Below are positions 16,460-25,407 of a DNA stretch of 64,000 bases, piece after piece. This DNA is from Verrucomicrobiaceae bacterium (lineage in GTDB: Bacteria; Verrucomicrobiota; Verrucomicrobiia; Verrucomicrobiales; Verrucomicrobiaceae). The translations under genes were made by a program, and so were the position numbers. The stretch lies in NCBI GenBank assembly GCA_019694165.1, contig JAIBCL010000007.1:248001-312000 (forward strand). Direction: 5' to 3'. The notes under the pieces are model-generated. The model worked only from the letters and a program-made list of their open reading frames with translations, was not told the origin of the DNA and searched no databases. How positions within the stretch are numbered: the first letter of the stretch is position 1; every line of letters begins with the position of its first letter.

Positions 16460-18772
16460 TCACTCCACCATCTCCACCCGCACCGTGCATGACGCCGTGC
16501 GGCCGTGATCGTCGAGCGCCTGAATTCTCCACGAGCCGGTTGATGGTTTCCACATGAGCGGATCGGTCGGGGTCGCCGCGCCGATGAACTGTTTTCCCGC
16601 GAACCAGTAAACCGTGCGCACACCGGCGGCGGTGTCGGCACGAAGCGGAATCTTCTGCCGGTTGCGATCGGTCGCGCGAAGCGTGTAAACGAGCGCCGGC
16701 CGCGGCGAGACAATCCGCGGCGCCTCGTTGCTCGATGCAGCGGCCAGCACGCCTTCCGTAGTCTCAAATGGCGGCGGTTCCCGACGCGGCAGTCCGGCCT
16801 GGCGGAACATCTCGAGCAGATCGGGCTGCCAGAATTCAAAAACCTCTCTCCGCAGTTTGCGCGTGCCGTCGTCTCGCGCGACTCGAAGACCGGTCGCGTC
16901 ATCCAGCAACACTTCGCGATGAATCTCGCACGGCTGAATCGACGACACGCCGGGAATGAACCAGCCGGTCAGGCAATGCTGACAGTGCGGCGTCGGAAGC
17001 TGGCCCGACACGGCGCACAGTTTCACCTCTTCGACGGACGTCGGTGCAATCATCGGTCGGCGCGGCAAACGCAGGCGGTCAAATACCTCGAACAACAACG
17101 GGGCGGCACACTCCCGTGCGACAAACGCCGGATTCGCCTTGCCGTTGAAGTTGCCGATCCAGACCACGAGCACATAGTCGCCGCGAATCCCCGCCGCCCA
17201 TGCGTCGCGAAACCCCTGCGACGTGCCGGTCTTCCACGTCACATCGGGATCGTTCACGCTCTCGTAACCCGACGGCGCGCGCAACATGTCGCGGGTCAGG
17301 AAGCGCACCGCCTCCGTTAGCAGCGGCGCGCTGTCGGTCACGGTTGGTGATTGCACTGTGAGCCGCAGCGGTCGCGGACGACCATCATCAGCGAGCAGGC
17401 AATAGAGCGATGCCAGCTCCTCCATGCTCACCTCTGCGCCGCCAAGCGGCAGCGCGAGACCGTAGTGTGATTCGGGTCGGGGCAGGGCGACGCCACCCTG
17501 TTTGAGAAAACCGTAGAGACCGGGCGCTTCGAGCCGCTGTGCGAGCGCAACTGCTGGGATGTTCCTGCTGCGAAAGAGCGCCTCGGCCGCGGGAATCGGT
17601 CCGGTGAACTCGCGATCAAAGTTCTCGGGATTGTAAGCGCCAAAGCTCAGCCGGCCGTCGCGCAGAAGCGTTCGCGGATGGATCAGGCCCTGCTGCATCG
17701 CGAGTGCATAAACAAACGGTTTCAGGGCCGAACCCGGAGATCGCCGCGCCATCACTCCATCGACCTGGCCCTGGATGTCCGACTCCAAAAACTCCACCGA
17801 GCCGACATATGCAAGCACCTCACGCGACGGCGCATGAACCAGCATCGCACACGCATTCCTGATTCCCACTTCGCGTCGCTGCCCGATGTAGCTGCCCAGC
17901 GCGTCCTCGACGATTTGCTGCTTCGGGAGATCGATGAACGAATGAACGATGGTCTGTCCGCCTGACTCCTTGAATTGCCGCCGCGCCAGATGCGGCACCT
18001 CCCGCGGAACGCGCGCCTCCGGCCGCAGCGTGTAGCCGGCGTCGAGCGGATCGATGCGCATGCCATCCTCTTCACCGATCCTCTGCCACAAGCGATACGA
18101 AGCAGCCGCGTGCGCTTCGTTTTCGCCGCCGATCTTCGGCCGCCTCCGTGTCGGGCTCTGCGGCAGCACGGCGAGCGCAACAGCCTCGCGCATCGACAGG
18201 TCCTTCACCTCTTTCCCACACCAGAGCAGGCTTGCCGCGCCCACGCCTTCGACGTTTCCTCCGTAGGGTGCCAGGTTCAGGTAAGCTTCTAGAATCTGGT
18301 CTTTGGAATAGTAGCGCTCGAGCTGCAATGCGCGCGCTATCTGGACGAACTTGCCCGTGATCGACTTCGTGCGCAGACCAAATCGCAAACGCGCATACTG
18401 CATCGTGATCGTCGAACCACCGCCCTGCCGCGTGCCCGAAATCATCCCCCACGCACCGCGCAGCAGCGACACTGGATTGACTCCCGGATGCGAATGGAAG
18501 TGCCGGTCTTCCATCGCGAGTGTTGCGCTGACGAGATTCGGACTGATGTCCGCCAACGGTGTCTTGAGGCGGTATTTGCCGTCGTTCGTGAGCGCGAGAT
18601 GGACGATGTGGCCATCGCGATCGAGAAGCGCGGGCGAAAATGCCGTCGATGGAGGAAGCAGTGCGGGCTGCGGGCATAGGAGCCAGGATGCCGTGGCGAT
18701 GAGGGAGATGAAAAAAGCAAGGCGGCAAGACCGGACGAAAGTCCGGGAGCAAACGAGATTCTTCCCCCTCAC
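16460..18772 (-). CDS. pbpC: Penicillin-binding protein 1C (transglycosylase/transpeptidase)
   Basis: Bifunctional peptidoglycan synthase anchored in the inner membrane. After a membrane helix (LAFFISLIATASWLLC) comes the GT51 domain with EDRHFHSHPGV and GGGSTITMQYARL; then the transpeptidase with SPGSALKPFVYA (SxxK), SRNIPAVAL (SxN) and WKTGTSQG (KTG); and the PbpC C-terminal domain with a CAVSGQLPTPHC-type Cys motif. No ATG lies between the 203-bp repeat and the membrane helix: the nearest start is GTG 18772, inside the repeat, with GGAGAGGG a few bases upstream, giving 770 aa. The frame is also open to 19009 (849 aa) straight through the repeat, so the true start is uncertain. It follows the alpha-2-macroglobulin gene, the usual pairing. 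Confidence 0.93.
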   Translation of the reverse strand: MRGKNLVCSRTFVRSCRLAFFISLIATASWLLCPQPALLPPSTAFSPALLDRDGHIVHLALTNDGKYRLKTPLADISPNLVSATLAMEDRHFHSHPGVNPVSLLRGAWGMISGTRQGGGSTITMQYARLRFGLRTKSITGKFVQIARALQLERYYSKDQILEAYLNLAPYGGNVEGVGAASLLWCGKEVKDLSMREAVALAVLPQSPTRRRPKIGGENEAHAAASYRLWQRIGEEDGMRIDPLDAGYTLRPEARVPREVPHLARRQFKESGGQTIVHSFIDLPKQQIVEDALGSYIGQRREVGIRNACAMLVHAPSREVLAYVGSVEFLESDIQGQVDGVMARRSPGSALKPFVYALAMQQGLIHPRTLLRDGRLSFGAYNPENFDREFTGPIPAAEALFRSRNIPAVALAQRLEAPGLYGFLKQGGVALPRPESHYGLALPLGGAEVSMEELASLYCLLADDGRPRPLRLTVQSPTVTDSAPLLTEAVRFLTRDMLRAPSGYESVNDPDVTWKTGTSQGFRDAWAAGIRGDYVLVVWIGNFNGKANPAFVARECAAPLLFEVFDRLRLPRRPMIAPTSVEEVKLCAVSGQLPTPHCQHCLTGWFIPGVSSIQPCEIHREVLLDDATGLRVARDDGTRKLRREVFEFWQPDLLEMFRQAGLPRREPPPFETTEGVLAAASSNEAPRIVSPRPALVYTLRATDRNRQKIPLRADTAAGVRTVYWFAGKQFIGAATPTDPLMWKPSTGSWRIQALDDHGRTASCTVRVEMVE

Positions 18773-18965
18773 CCTAACCCTCTCCCAATGGGAGAGGGAA
18801 CCTGACGAGCTGTCGCTCGAATCGCCAATCGCGCCAAGGGAATCTCGACACCTCGCGTCCTGCGTTCCTGGATTTAGCGAAGCATCTCTCAACTTTTCTT
18901 CCCGCAATGGCGCGGCAGCGCCTTCGTCTCCCTCTCCCTTGGGGAGAGGGCTGGGGTGAGGGGGA
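18763..18965. repeat. 203-bp palindromic element with terminal inverted repeats at pbpC 5' end
   Basis: Both ends carry near-identical inverted copies of about 36 bp (18763-18800 and 18927-18965); each is itself a hairpin of the form CCCTCTCCC-loop-GGGAGAGGG preceded by CCCCTCACCC. About 125 bp of unrelated sequence lies between. Read through in the pbpC frame the ends give peptides such as PSPLPKGEG and SHWERVRVRG, a recognisable signature of translated dispersed repeats in many genomes. There is no transposase, so it would be a non-autonomous, MITE-like element. I could not see a target-site duplication. Confidence 0.85.
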
Positions 18966-19027
18966 CTTGGTTCTCGACTCGCTTCGTTCATAGCGAATAC
19001 TCGATGCATTCAATCTCCCGACCGCGA

Positions 19028-22000
19028 TCACTCACCCGCCACCTCCACCGTCCCTCCACCGGCGCGTCCTTTCGTCCCACGATCATACATGCTCTCCGCA
19101 AACACGGGCGGCACGGCGAACTTGCCGGCGCAGACGGGTTTGATGCGATAGATGAAGCTCTTCGACTGCCCTTTGGAAAGTCCGGTGAAGAAGACGTTTC
19201 GATCTTCGCGCACATCGACGTAGTCGGCGCCGGGGACGGTGTCGCGGCCGGGTTTGAGGCCGTTGGGTTCGAGTTCGAAGCCACCGGGCATGAGATCGAG
19301 CACGGCGATGTTCGTGAGTTCGTCGGGGCTGTTGTTGCGCACGCGGATGGTGACGGTCGCGCTCTCGCCGACTTTGAGTTTGGCGGTGGCTTTGCCGTCT
19401 TTGTCGCTGAGATCGCGGAAGACTTCGAGGCCGTCGGCGATGGTGGTCGTCGGCAGTCCTTTGTCGAAGCCCGCCTCGGTCACTTGATAAAACGCGCCGA
19501 TGTCGAGCTTGCCTTGATCGAGATGGAATCGCAGGCCGCTGATGCCGGGATCAAAGTTCGCCGTGCGCAAGCCGCCGCCCTCAGGCAGGAGCAGACGCGG
19601 CTCGCCCTGTGTCGGAAGCTGGCTGATGGAGAGTTTGAGATCGCTCTTCTGCACGAGCTTCGAGTAGGCCTTCAGTGCGAGGATGCTGTAGGCGGCAGAG
19701 ATGGTATTGAAGGAATTGCGCGTGATCGGCTCGGTGATCATCGCGAGGTCTTCATACTTCAGCTTCGCGGCGAGATCGGGGAAGTGACGACACAGCAGCG
19801 CGAAGCCCTGCGTCTGCTTGATCTTCGGATCGCGATGATACCAGCCGCGCCAGCGGTCGAGCTTCGGCTGCTTGTCGGCGCTGCTCCAATATGACTGCAT
19901 GAGCGAGCGGCCTTCCTTTTCCTGCTTCAGCAAAACATACGTGCCCGCCATGTAGGCGGCGGCCAGCGTGTTCTGCCATTTGCCTTTGTAATCCTTCTCC
20001 AGTGAGTCGCGCAGATTGAGCAGGAAGTTCGTCGTCACTTCGCCATTGCGCGTGAGCAGATAGATCGCGGCGGCCTGAATCTCGGCGTCTTCGAGCGAGG
20101 TGATCTTCGTGCGCGCCATCAGCTTCATGCGACCGCGCGCGCCATCGAGCAGATCGGATGGCACGGCGAAGTTCGCCTCGCGTGCTTCGGTGAGGAAATG
20201 CGTGACATAGACGCTGAGGAAATCGATGCCGCCGTCGGCGCGATCATCCCAGTAGCCAAAGCCGCCTTTGCTGTCCTGACGCGAGTAGAGAATCGAGAAT
20301 GCGGCATCGAGCTGCTTGGTCGCCTCGGCTTGATCGAAGCCAAAGTCGGCTTCCGTCGCGAGCAGCAGTCGCGACATCGCACGGCTCGTCACCTGCTCGG
20401 AGCAGCCGTGCGGATACTCGGCGAGATACGATTCAAGACCGCGCGCGAGGCCGATCGGCAGTGCGGACACCGTCGCCTCGGCCTTGCGGAAGTGCGGATA
20501 GAGATCGCGCGTGATCTTCACGTCCTGCTTCGGCAAACGGAACCAGCCGCTCTGCACGTTCGTCAGATAAGGCGCGGCGGGCCGCACACTGAGCGTAGCG
20601 GAGCGTTTGAGCGACTGGCCGCCGCCGCTCGCGGTGAAGAGCAATTCAGCGCCGCCGAGCGAGTCGCGCGCTTTCACGCGGAAGCGGACGGTCGTTTCTT
20701 TGCCCGGCGCGACATCAATGGTCATCTGAGGCTGGCCGATGATTTCCAGATGCTCCGACGCGGTGGCTTGCAGCGTGATGCCCGACGGCGCGTTGGCTCC
20801 TTCGAGATTGTTCGCGATGGTGAGCGACGCGACGAATTCATCGCCCGGCGCGGCGAAGGTCGGCACGTTTGGCGTGAGCACGAACGGCCCGCGCACGATG
20901 CTTTTCGTCTCCGCTGCACCGATCGCATCCGCGGCAACGGCCACGGCCATGATCTTGAGGCCACCGGCAAAATAGTCGGGCACATCGTAGCTGACTTCGC
21001 GGCGATCCGGCCCCGCCTCGACGAGTCCACTCCAAAACACGACCGGCGCCTCTTTGCGACGCTTGAAAGGATTGAGGTTCATCTTCAGCGCACCGTCTTC
21101 GTCGCCGCCGTAGGCTTTGCGCGAGATCAGCGAGAACTCGGGCAAGATGAGATCGAGCAATTGCTCGGTCTCCGTCTCCAGCGCGCGCTTGCGGAAGAAG
21201 TGAGTGAGCGGCTGCGGCAGTTTGTAATCGGTGATCTGGTGGATGCCTTCATCGACGGCATATACGACGATGCGCGACGGCTTCGCGGCCTTGTAACCGA
21301 TCTTCATCATCTCGCCCGGCTTCACGACTCTCGGTGCGTCGATCTCCACGAGCATTTTTCTTTTGTCGGGATTCGCCGTGAAAGGCTGCACCGCATAGCT
21401 GAGCGGACTCATGAAGACCTCCGGCGAATCGAGCGCGCGGACAAACGACACATTCACATAGCCCGTGCCTTCGAAGCCGCCGGGCACCGTGATGCGCTGC
21501 GTGCTCGCTGGCGTCGGGCTCTTGAACCACTGCCAGCCAAGCACGCGCTCGCGCTCGATGGTGATCAATCCCGCGCCGGTGTAGGGCGCATTGAGGCTCA
21601 TCTCGAGCGGATCGCCGCTGTTCCAGTTTTCGCGCGCGAGTTTCACACCGAGTTCGGCATCGCGTTCGAGACTGCGCTGCATGTCGCCTTTGCCGACGAC
21701 GGTGAACGGGCACGCGCAGACGACGTGGTTCTCGCCGTCGCGAAGTTCGAAGCGGAACTCGCCGGTGTTCGCCGTTGGCAGCGCGAAGTTTGCGCCATCG
21801 GCTGCGAGCGGCAGCGGACCTTCGCCAGCGGCGCTCTCGCGTTTCGTCGAGACGTAGGCGTAGCTGCCGCTGTCCTGCTTCGTGAGCACGGAGACGTGTT
21901 TGATCTGGATGATGCGATACGTCAGCCCCGGCTGCGCGATGGGCTTCAAATCGGGGCCGACCGCGATGAGCCTCAGGCCGCGCTGCGTGTCCTTGCCGAT

Positions 22001-24916
22001 GTAGTCGAGCGCGCCGTCGGCCTTGTAGCCGGCGACATACGGCAGCGGTGCGACGAGCATCGACTGCGCCGCGCGCACGCTGCGGCCGCCGTCGGCTTCG
22101 AAGCCTTCGGCGAGGAAGTTCATGAAGAAGCTGCCGCCTTCAAAACGCTCGAGCGCGAGATCGAACTCCGCCTTGCCATCCGCGTTTGTTTTCTGCTCGC
22201 CGAGTTCGACGGTCTTGCCCGCTTCGCTGTCGCTGTTTTCGTCAGGCTGGAAGTTCGACGGCGCACGATTGTGGAAGGTGAAGTCGGGGAATTGCTCGAA
22301 GGCAAAGCTCGCGGCGTTCAGCTCGATCTTCGCCTTCACCTTGCGATCCGCGGCGGGGAAGCCGAAGAGCGTTTGCAGATCAAGCGTCGCGCGCACGTCG
22401 CGCGGCTGCACCCAAGCGAGGCCTTTCGGCGTGTTGAAGGCGACCGTCATCTTCATGCGGTCGGGCTGGAAATCTTCCACGCGAATCACCGTGCGGCCGA
22501 TGCGCTCGCGATCGTCCTCGCTGCGCACGAGATGCAACTCGACGGCATATTTGCCGGTGGGATCGGTGTCGGCGGTCTCCGCGTCCCACTCGATGAAGCC
22601 ATCGGCGGTGAGCGGAATCTTGTCGGAGTAAAGCACGGCGTTCTTCGCGTCGATCACGCGAATCTCGAGCGGCATGCCTTCGAGCTTTCCTTCCCAGTCG
22701 CGGCGACGCACGATGCCGCCGACGTGAATTTTGTCGCCCGGCCGATAAACGCCGCGCTCGGTGAAGAGAAAGGCGTCGAGCGTCTCGTTTTGCGATGCGA
22801 GCACGCCACCTGTGTCGAAGCGCGAGAAGTCGAGCAGACGATCGGGCCGCTTGAAGGGAATGAACGACACGTCATTGCCGAGCCGCGCGATGATGGCGAC
22901 TGGCTGCTTGTGTCGCTCGAGTCCTTCGACGGAATCGAAATGCACATGCCCATCCGGCCCGGTGGTCGCCTCGGCGAGGAACTCGCCGTTCTTCGCGATG
23001 ATCTTCACCGAAGCGCCCGCGACCGGCTCGCCCTTGCTGATCGATTGCACGAAGACCTCGCGCGTCGCATCGGCGTTTCGCTTCACGAGCAGGCCGAGAT
23101 CGGTGACGAGGATGAAGCGGCGCGTGTAGAAGTTTTCGTCCATCCGATTCCAGTCGGCGTCCGGATCTTTTGCGTTGGCTTCTTCGACATTCTCCGCTGG
23201 CTCCACGCCTTCCGCGCCGAAGAAAAACAAGCCGCGCGATGCATCGGGATCCGACGGATCCGCCGCCTGCAAAGCGCTCGTGAAATCAAAGGTCGTGTAG
23301 TTCGCCTGGTAATCGTTCCGCCATCCCGATGGCTTCACGTCCAGTTTGATGCGCGCGAGATTTTCTTCGTCAAAGATCGACGTGCGGAACTCCGGTGCTT
23401 CGAAGTCGCCCGCTGTCATGCTGGCGAGATGATTCACCTGACCGGCGGGCACACGACCGATCGCATATCGGATGTGTTTGGCTCCACGGCTCTTGAGTGA
23501 GAGCTTCTTTTCGCCATTCAGCGCGAGCAGTCCGCCTTTGCCCATGACCTCAATCTCGCGCGGGAATTCCGGCACGTTTGCGATCTGCTGATACGCATTC
23601 TTCAGCTTGAAGCCGCCGAGTGCCTGCGTGCCTGCCGCGATCTTCGTCAGCAAGTAGCCCGGTCGTTCTATGAGCATCTTGAACGCGTGCCGCGTGCTCA
23701 CGGGTGCGTCTTCGGACTTCTCGGTGTCCACCGGCTTCAGCTTCACGCGCTGCGAGAGTTTCATGATCGCCGGCGTGACTTCGCCCGGCTGCGACCACGC
23801 GTAGTCTTCGACCACCGCGTTGTCCTTTTCCTTCGGTTTGTCTTTTGGCAGCAGCCACACTTCGAGCTGCTTCGTGATCTCTTCCGGCTCCGCGTAGCCG
23901 GAGGTATCGACGAAGAGGAATTGCTCCGGCTCGCCTTCCTCCGTGCGCACGATCTCCGTTTTCACTCCGGAGATCGAGAAGCCGCTGAACACATCCGGCA
24001 CGCGCACTTTATCCACGAGCGGTTTGTCAGCCGCCTTCCCGCCCGTGAGACTCGTGAGTCCCGCTGCGAGCGTGAAGCGAACGAAGTCTTCCTTCGCCGG
24101 CACCGCTATGCGCGCACTGCGCACCCAGAACTGCCGTTGATCCTTGCCTTCCGTCACCGTGAAGAGCGACGCTGGTGGCTTGCCCTGCCAGTCGAAGATC
24201 GGCGTCTTGCCCAGCACTTCTAGGCTCACGCGCTTCTCGATCTCCTCGCGCTTCACCGGATGCGTCGTCGTGATCTCCGCGACGATTTGATGCACCGCCG
24301 GTTCCTTCGGGTCCGTGTAAAACTCGAGCGACGCCAGCTTCGGCGTCATCGCCGCCGTCGTGAATTCCCACTTCGAATCCTTCAGCTTCGCTTCCTTCGG
24401 CAGCACACTTTTGTCGAGCGTGACTTTGTAGTCGGTGCCTGCGGGCCAGTCGGCCGTCGTTTGAAACACGAGCGTCTTGTCATTGCTCCATGTCCAGCTT
24501 CCCGGTTGCGCCGGGGAGAGCGAGACGCCTTTCGCATCCGGCTTCCCGATCGCATCCAGCGGTGCCGCAGCAGCCGAGAACGTGATCGTGATGCCGTCCG
24601 GCTTCGCTTTGCCTTTCACCACCGGCGTCACGCCAGGAGCCGAGAGCTTGCCCGTGATCTCCCGAGACTCCGTGAACTGCCGCTCGTGGGGCCGATGCTC
24701 CTCCCACCATTTCCAATAATGCCATCCGCCCGCGGAGAGCAGTCCCACCGTGCAAACCGTCGCCGCCCAAACATCAGGCCGGCGTCGCATCGAATCGAAC
24801 ACCGCCCTCCCGCCCGTCACCGCCCAAGCCGGCGGCGTGTAATTGACATCACCAAAAACCACCCGAGCCACGCGCTTCCAAAAGCGCGGCTGCACAAGAA
24901 CAAGCCAACGATTCAT
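19028..24916 (-). CDS. Bacterial alpha-2-macroglobulin (YfhM-like)
   Basis: Large periplasmic protease inhibitor thought to guard the cell wall with PbpC. 1962 aa from the ATG at 24916 (a GTG at 24994 would add 26). One membrane helix near residues 50-70 replaces the lipobox found in E. coli YfhM: I see no lipobox Cys, so it is anchored by a helix. Macroglobulin-like strands fill most of the N-terminal two thirds. The thioester motif is intact as YPHGCSEQ with Cys1505 and Gln1508, followed by the alpha/alpha barrel domain (GGFGYWDDRADGG) and a receptor-like C-terminal domain. pbpC starts just downstream on the same strand, matching the conserved yfhM-pbpC pairing. Confidence 0.95.
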   Translation of the reverse strand: MNRWLVLVQPRFWKRVARVVFGDVNYTPPAWAVTGGRAVFDSMRRRPDVWAATVCTVGLLSAGGWHYWKWWEEHRPHERQFTESREITGKLSAPGVTPVVKGKAKPDGITITFSAAAAPLDAIGKPDAKGVSLSPAQPGSWTWSNDKTLVFQTTADWPAGTDYKVTLDKSVLPKEAKLKDSKWEFTTAAMTPKLASLEFYTDPKEPAVHQIVAEITTTHPVKREEIEKRVSLEVLGKTPIFDWQGKPPASLFTVTEGKDQRQFWVRSARIAVPAKEDFVRFTLAAGLTSLTGGKAADKPLVDKVRVPDVFSGFSISGVKTEIVRTEEGEPEQFLFVDTSGYAEPEEITKQLEVWLLPKDKPKEKDNAVVEDYAWSQPGEVTPAIMKLSQRVKLKPVDTEKSEDAPVSTRHAFKMLIERPGYLLTKIAAGTQALGGFKLKNAYQQIANVPEFPREIEVMGKGGLLALNGEKKLSLKSRGAKHIRYAIGRVPAGQVNHLASMTAGDFEAPEFRTSIFDEENLARIKLDVKPSGWRNDYQANYTTFDFTSALQAADPSDPDASRGLFFFGAEGVEPAENVEEANAKDPDADWNRMDENFYTRRFILVTDLGLLVKRNADATREVFVQSISKGEPVAGASVKIIAKNGEFLAEATTGPDGHVHFDSVEGLERHKQPVAIIARLGNDVSFIPFKRPDRLLDFSRFDTGGVLASQNETLDAFLFTERGVYRPGDKIHVGGIVRRRDWEGKLEGMPLEIRVIDAKNAVLYSDKIPLTADGFIEWDAETADTDPTGKYAVELHLVRSEDDRERIGRTVIRVEDFQPDRMKMTVAFNTPKGLAWVQPRDVRATLDLQTLFGFPAADRKVKAKIELNAASFAFEQFPDFTFHNRAPSNFQPDENSDSEAGKTVELGEQKTNADGKAEFDLALERFEGGSFFMNFLAEGFEADGGRSVRAAQSMLVAPLPYVAGYKADGALDYIGKDTQRGLRLIAVGPDLKPIAQPGLTYRIIQIKHVSVLTKQDSGSYAYVSTKRESAAGEGPLPLAADGANFALPTANTGEFRFELRDGENHVVCACPFTVVGKGDMQRSLERDAELGVKLARENWNSGDPLEMSLNAPYTGAGLITIERERVLGWQWFKSPTPASTQRITVPGGFEGTGYVNVSFVRALDSPEVFMSPLSYAVQPFTANPDKRKMLVEIDAPRVVKPGEMMKIGYKAAKPSRIVVYAVDEGIHQITDYKLPQPLTHFFRKRALETETEQLLDLILPEFSLISRKAYGGDEDGALKMNLNPFKRRKEAPVVFWSGLVEAGPDRREVSYDVPDYFAGGLKIMAVAVAADAIGAAETKSIVRGPFVLTPNVPTFAAPGDEFVASLTIANNLEGANAPSGITLQATASEHLEIIGQPQMTIDVAPGKETTVRFRVKARDSLGGAELLFTASGGGQSLKRSATLSVRPAAPYLTNVQSGWFRLPKQDVKITRDLYPHFRKAEATVSALPIGLARGLESYLAEYPHGCSEQVTSRAMSRLLLATEADFGFDQAEATKQLDAAFSILYSRQDSKGGFGYWDDRADGGIDFLSVYVTHFLTEAREANFAVPSDLLDGARGRMKLMARTKITSLEDAEIQAAAIYLLTRNGEVTTNFLLNLRDSLEKDYKGKWQNTLAAAYMAGTYVLLKQEKEGRSLMQSYWSSADKQPKLDRWRGWYHRDPKIKQTQGFALLCRHFPDLAAKLKYEDLAMITEPITRNSFNTISAAYSILALKAYSKLVQKSDLKLSISQLPTQGEPRLLLPEGGGLRTANFDPGISGLRFHLDQGKLDIGAFYQVTEAGFDKGLPTTTIADGLEVFRDLSDKDGKATAKLKVGESATVTIRVRNNSPDELTNIAVLDLMPGGFELEPNGLKPGRDTVPGADYVDVREDRNVFFTGLSKGQSKSFIYRIKPVCAGKFAVPPVFAESMYDRGTKGRAGGGTVEVAGE

Positions 24917-25407
24917 AAATGGTGAGCGCAGTGTATGCGCCTTCCCCTTCGGCACAACACGAGCGCGATACGACTTAGGGAGGAGCAAATTCACAATGAC
25001 TCCGCATGCATGGCAGCCCTCCGGACTGCTCGGGCACGCCGTGGGTCCGAGTCGCGGACTTGGGCGGGTCTTCTGCCACAGCTCTCACATCTCTTCCGAA
25101 ATAGAGTCAAAGACATCTTCCGACCCGACTCCCTCGGCACCAAATCATCGGACAACTTCCTGATGAACGACGCGACCAACACCTTCAGCGGCTTCCCTTT
25201 GAGTAACTCGCGAAGCACATTACGCGGCTGGAGGTCGTTGAGAGCCGGGCCGTTGGGTTGCCGGGGGAGAGGCGGTGGCGGGGAGGTCGGCGAGGACTTC
25301 GAAACGGCCGGCGGCGGCTTCGCGCACCTGGCGGTCGAGATCGGGCGCGGCGTGCGAGGAGTGCGTGGCGGCAAACCCGGAGTCCAGGTGCTGCTGCTCC
25401 AGCCCGG
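24917..25407. other. Intergenic region between protease and alpha-2-macroglobulin genes
   Basis: No convincing separate gene. It must hold the promoter of the alpha-2-macroglobulin gene; a small inverted repeat GCGCA-GTGTA-TGCGC lies at 24926-24940, 10 bp upstream of the ATG. The right part (about 25220-25418) has one minus-strand frame with strongly coding-like third positions that continues from the 3' end of the protease gene in a different frame (see findings). The middle (about 25000-25200) is unexplained. Confidence 0.6.

Noticed and set aside
20198..23500. 1100-codon plus-strand ORF antisense to the alpha-2-macroglobulin gene
   Set aside because: Long antisense frames are common in high-GC genes; the sequence is Arg/Glu/His-rich without domains, whereas the minus strand has the thioester and family motifs.
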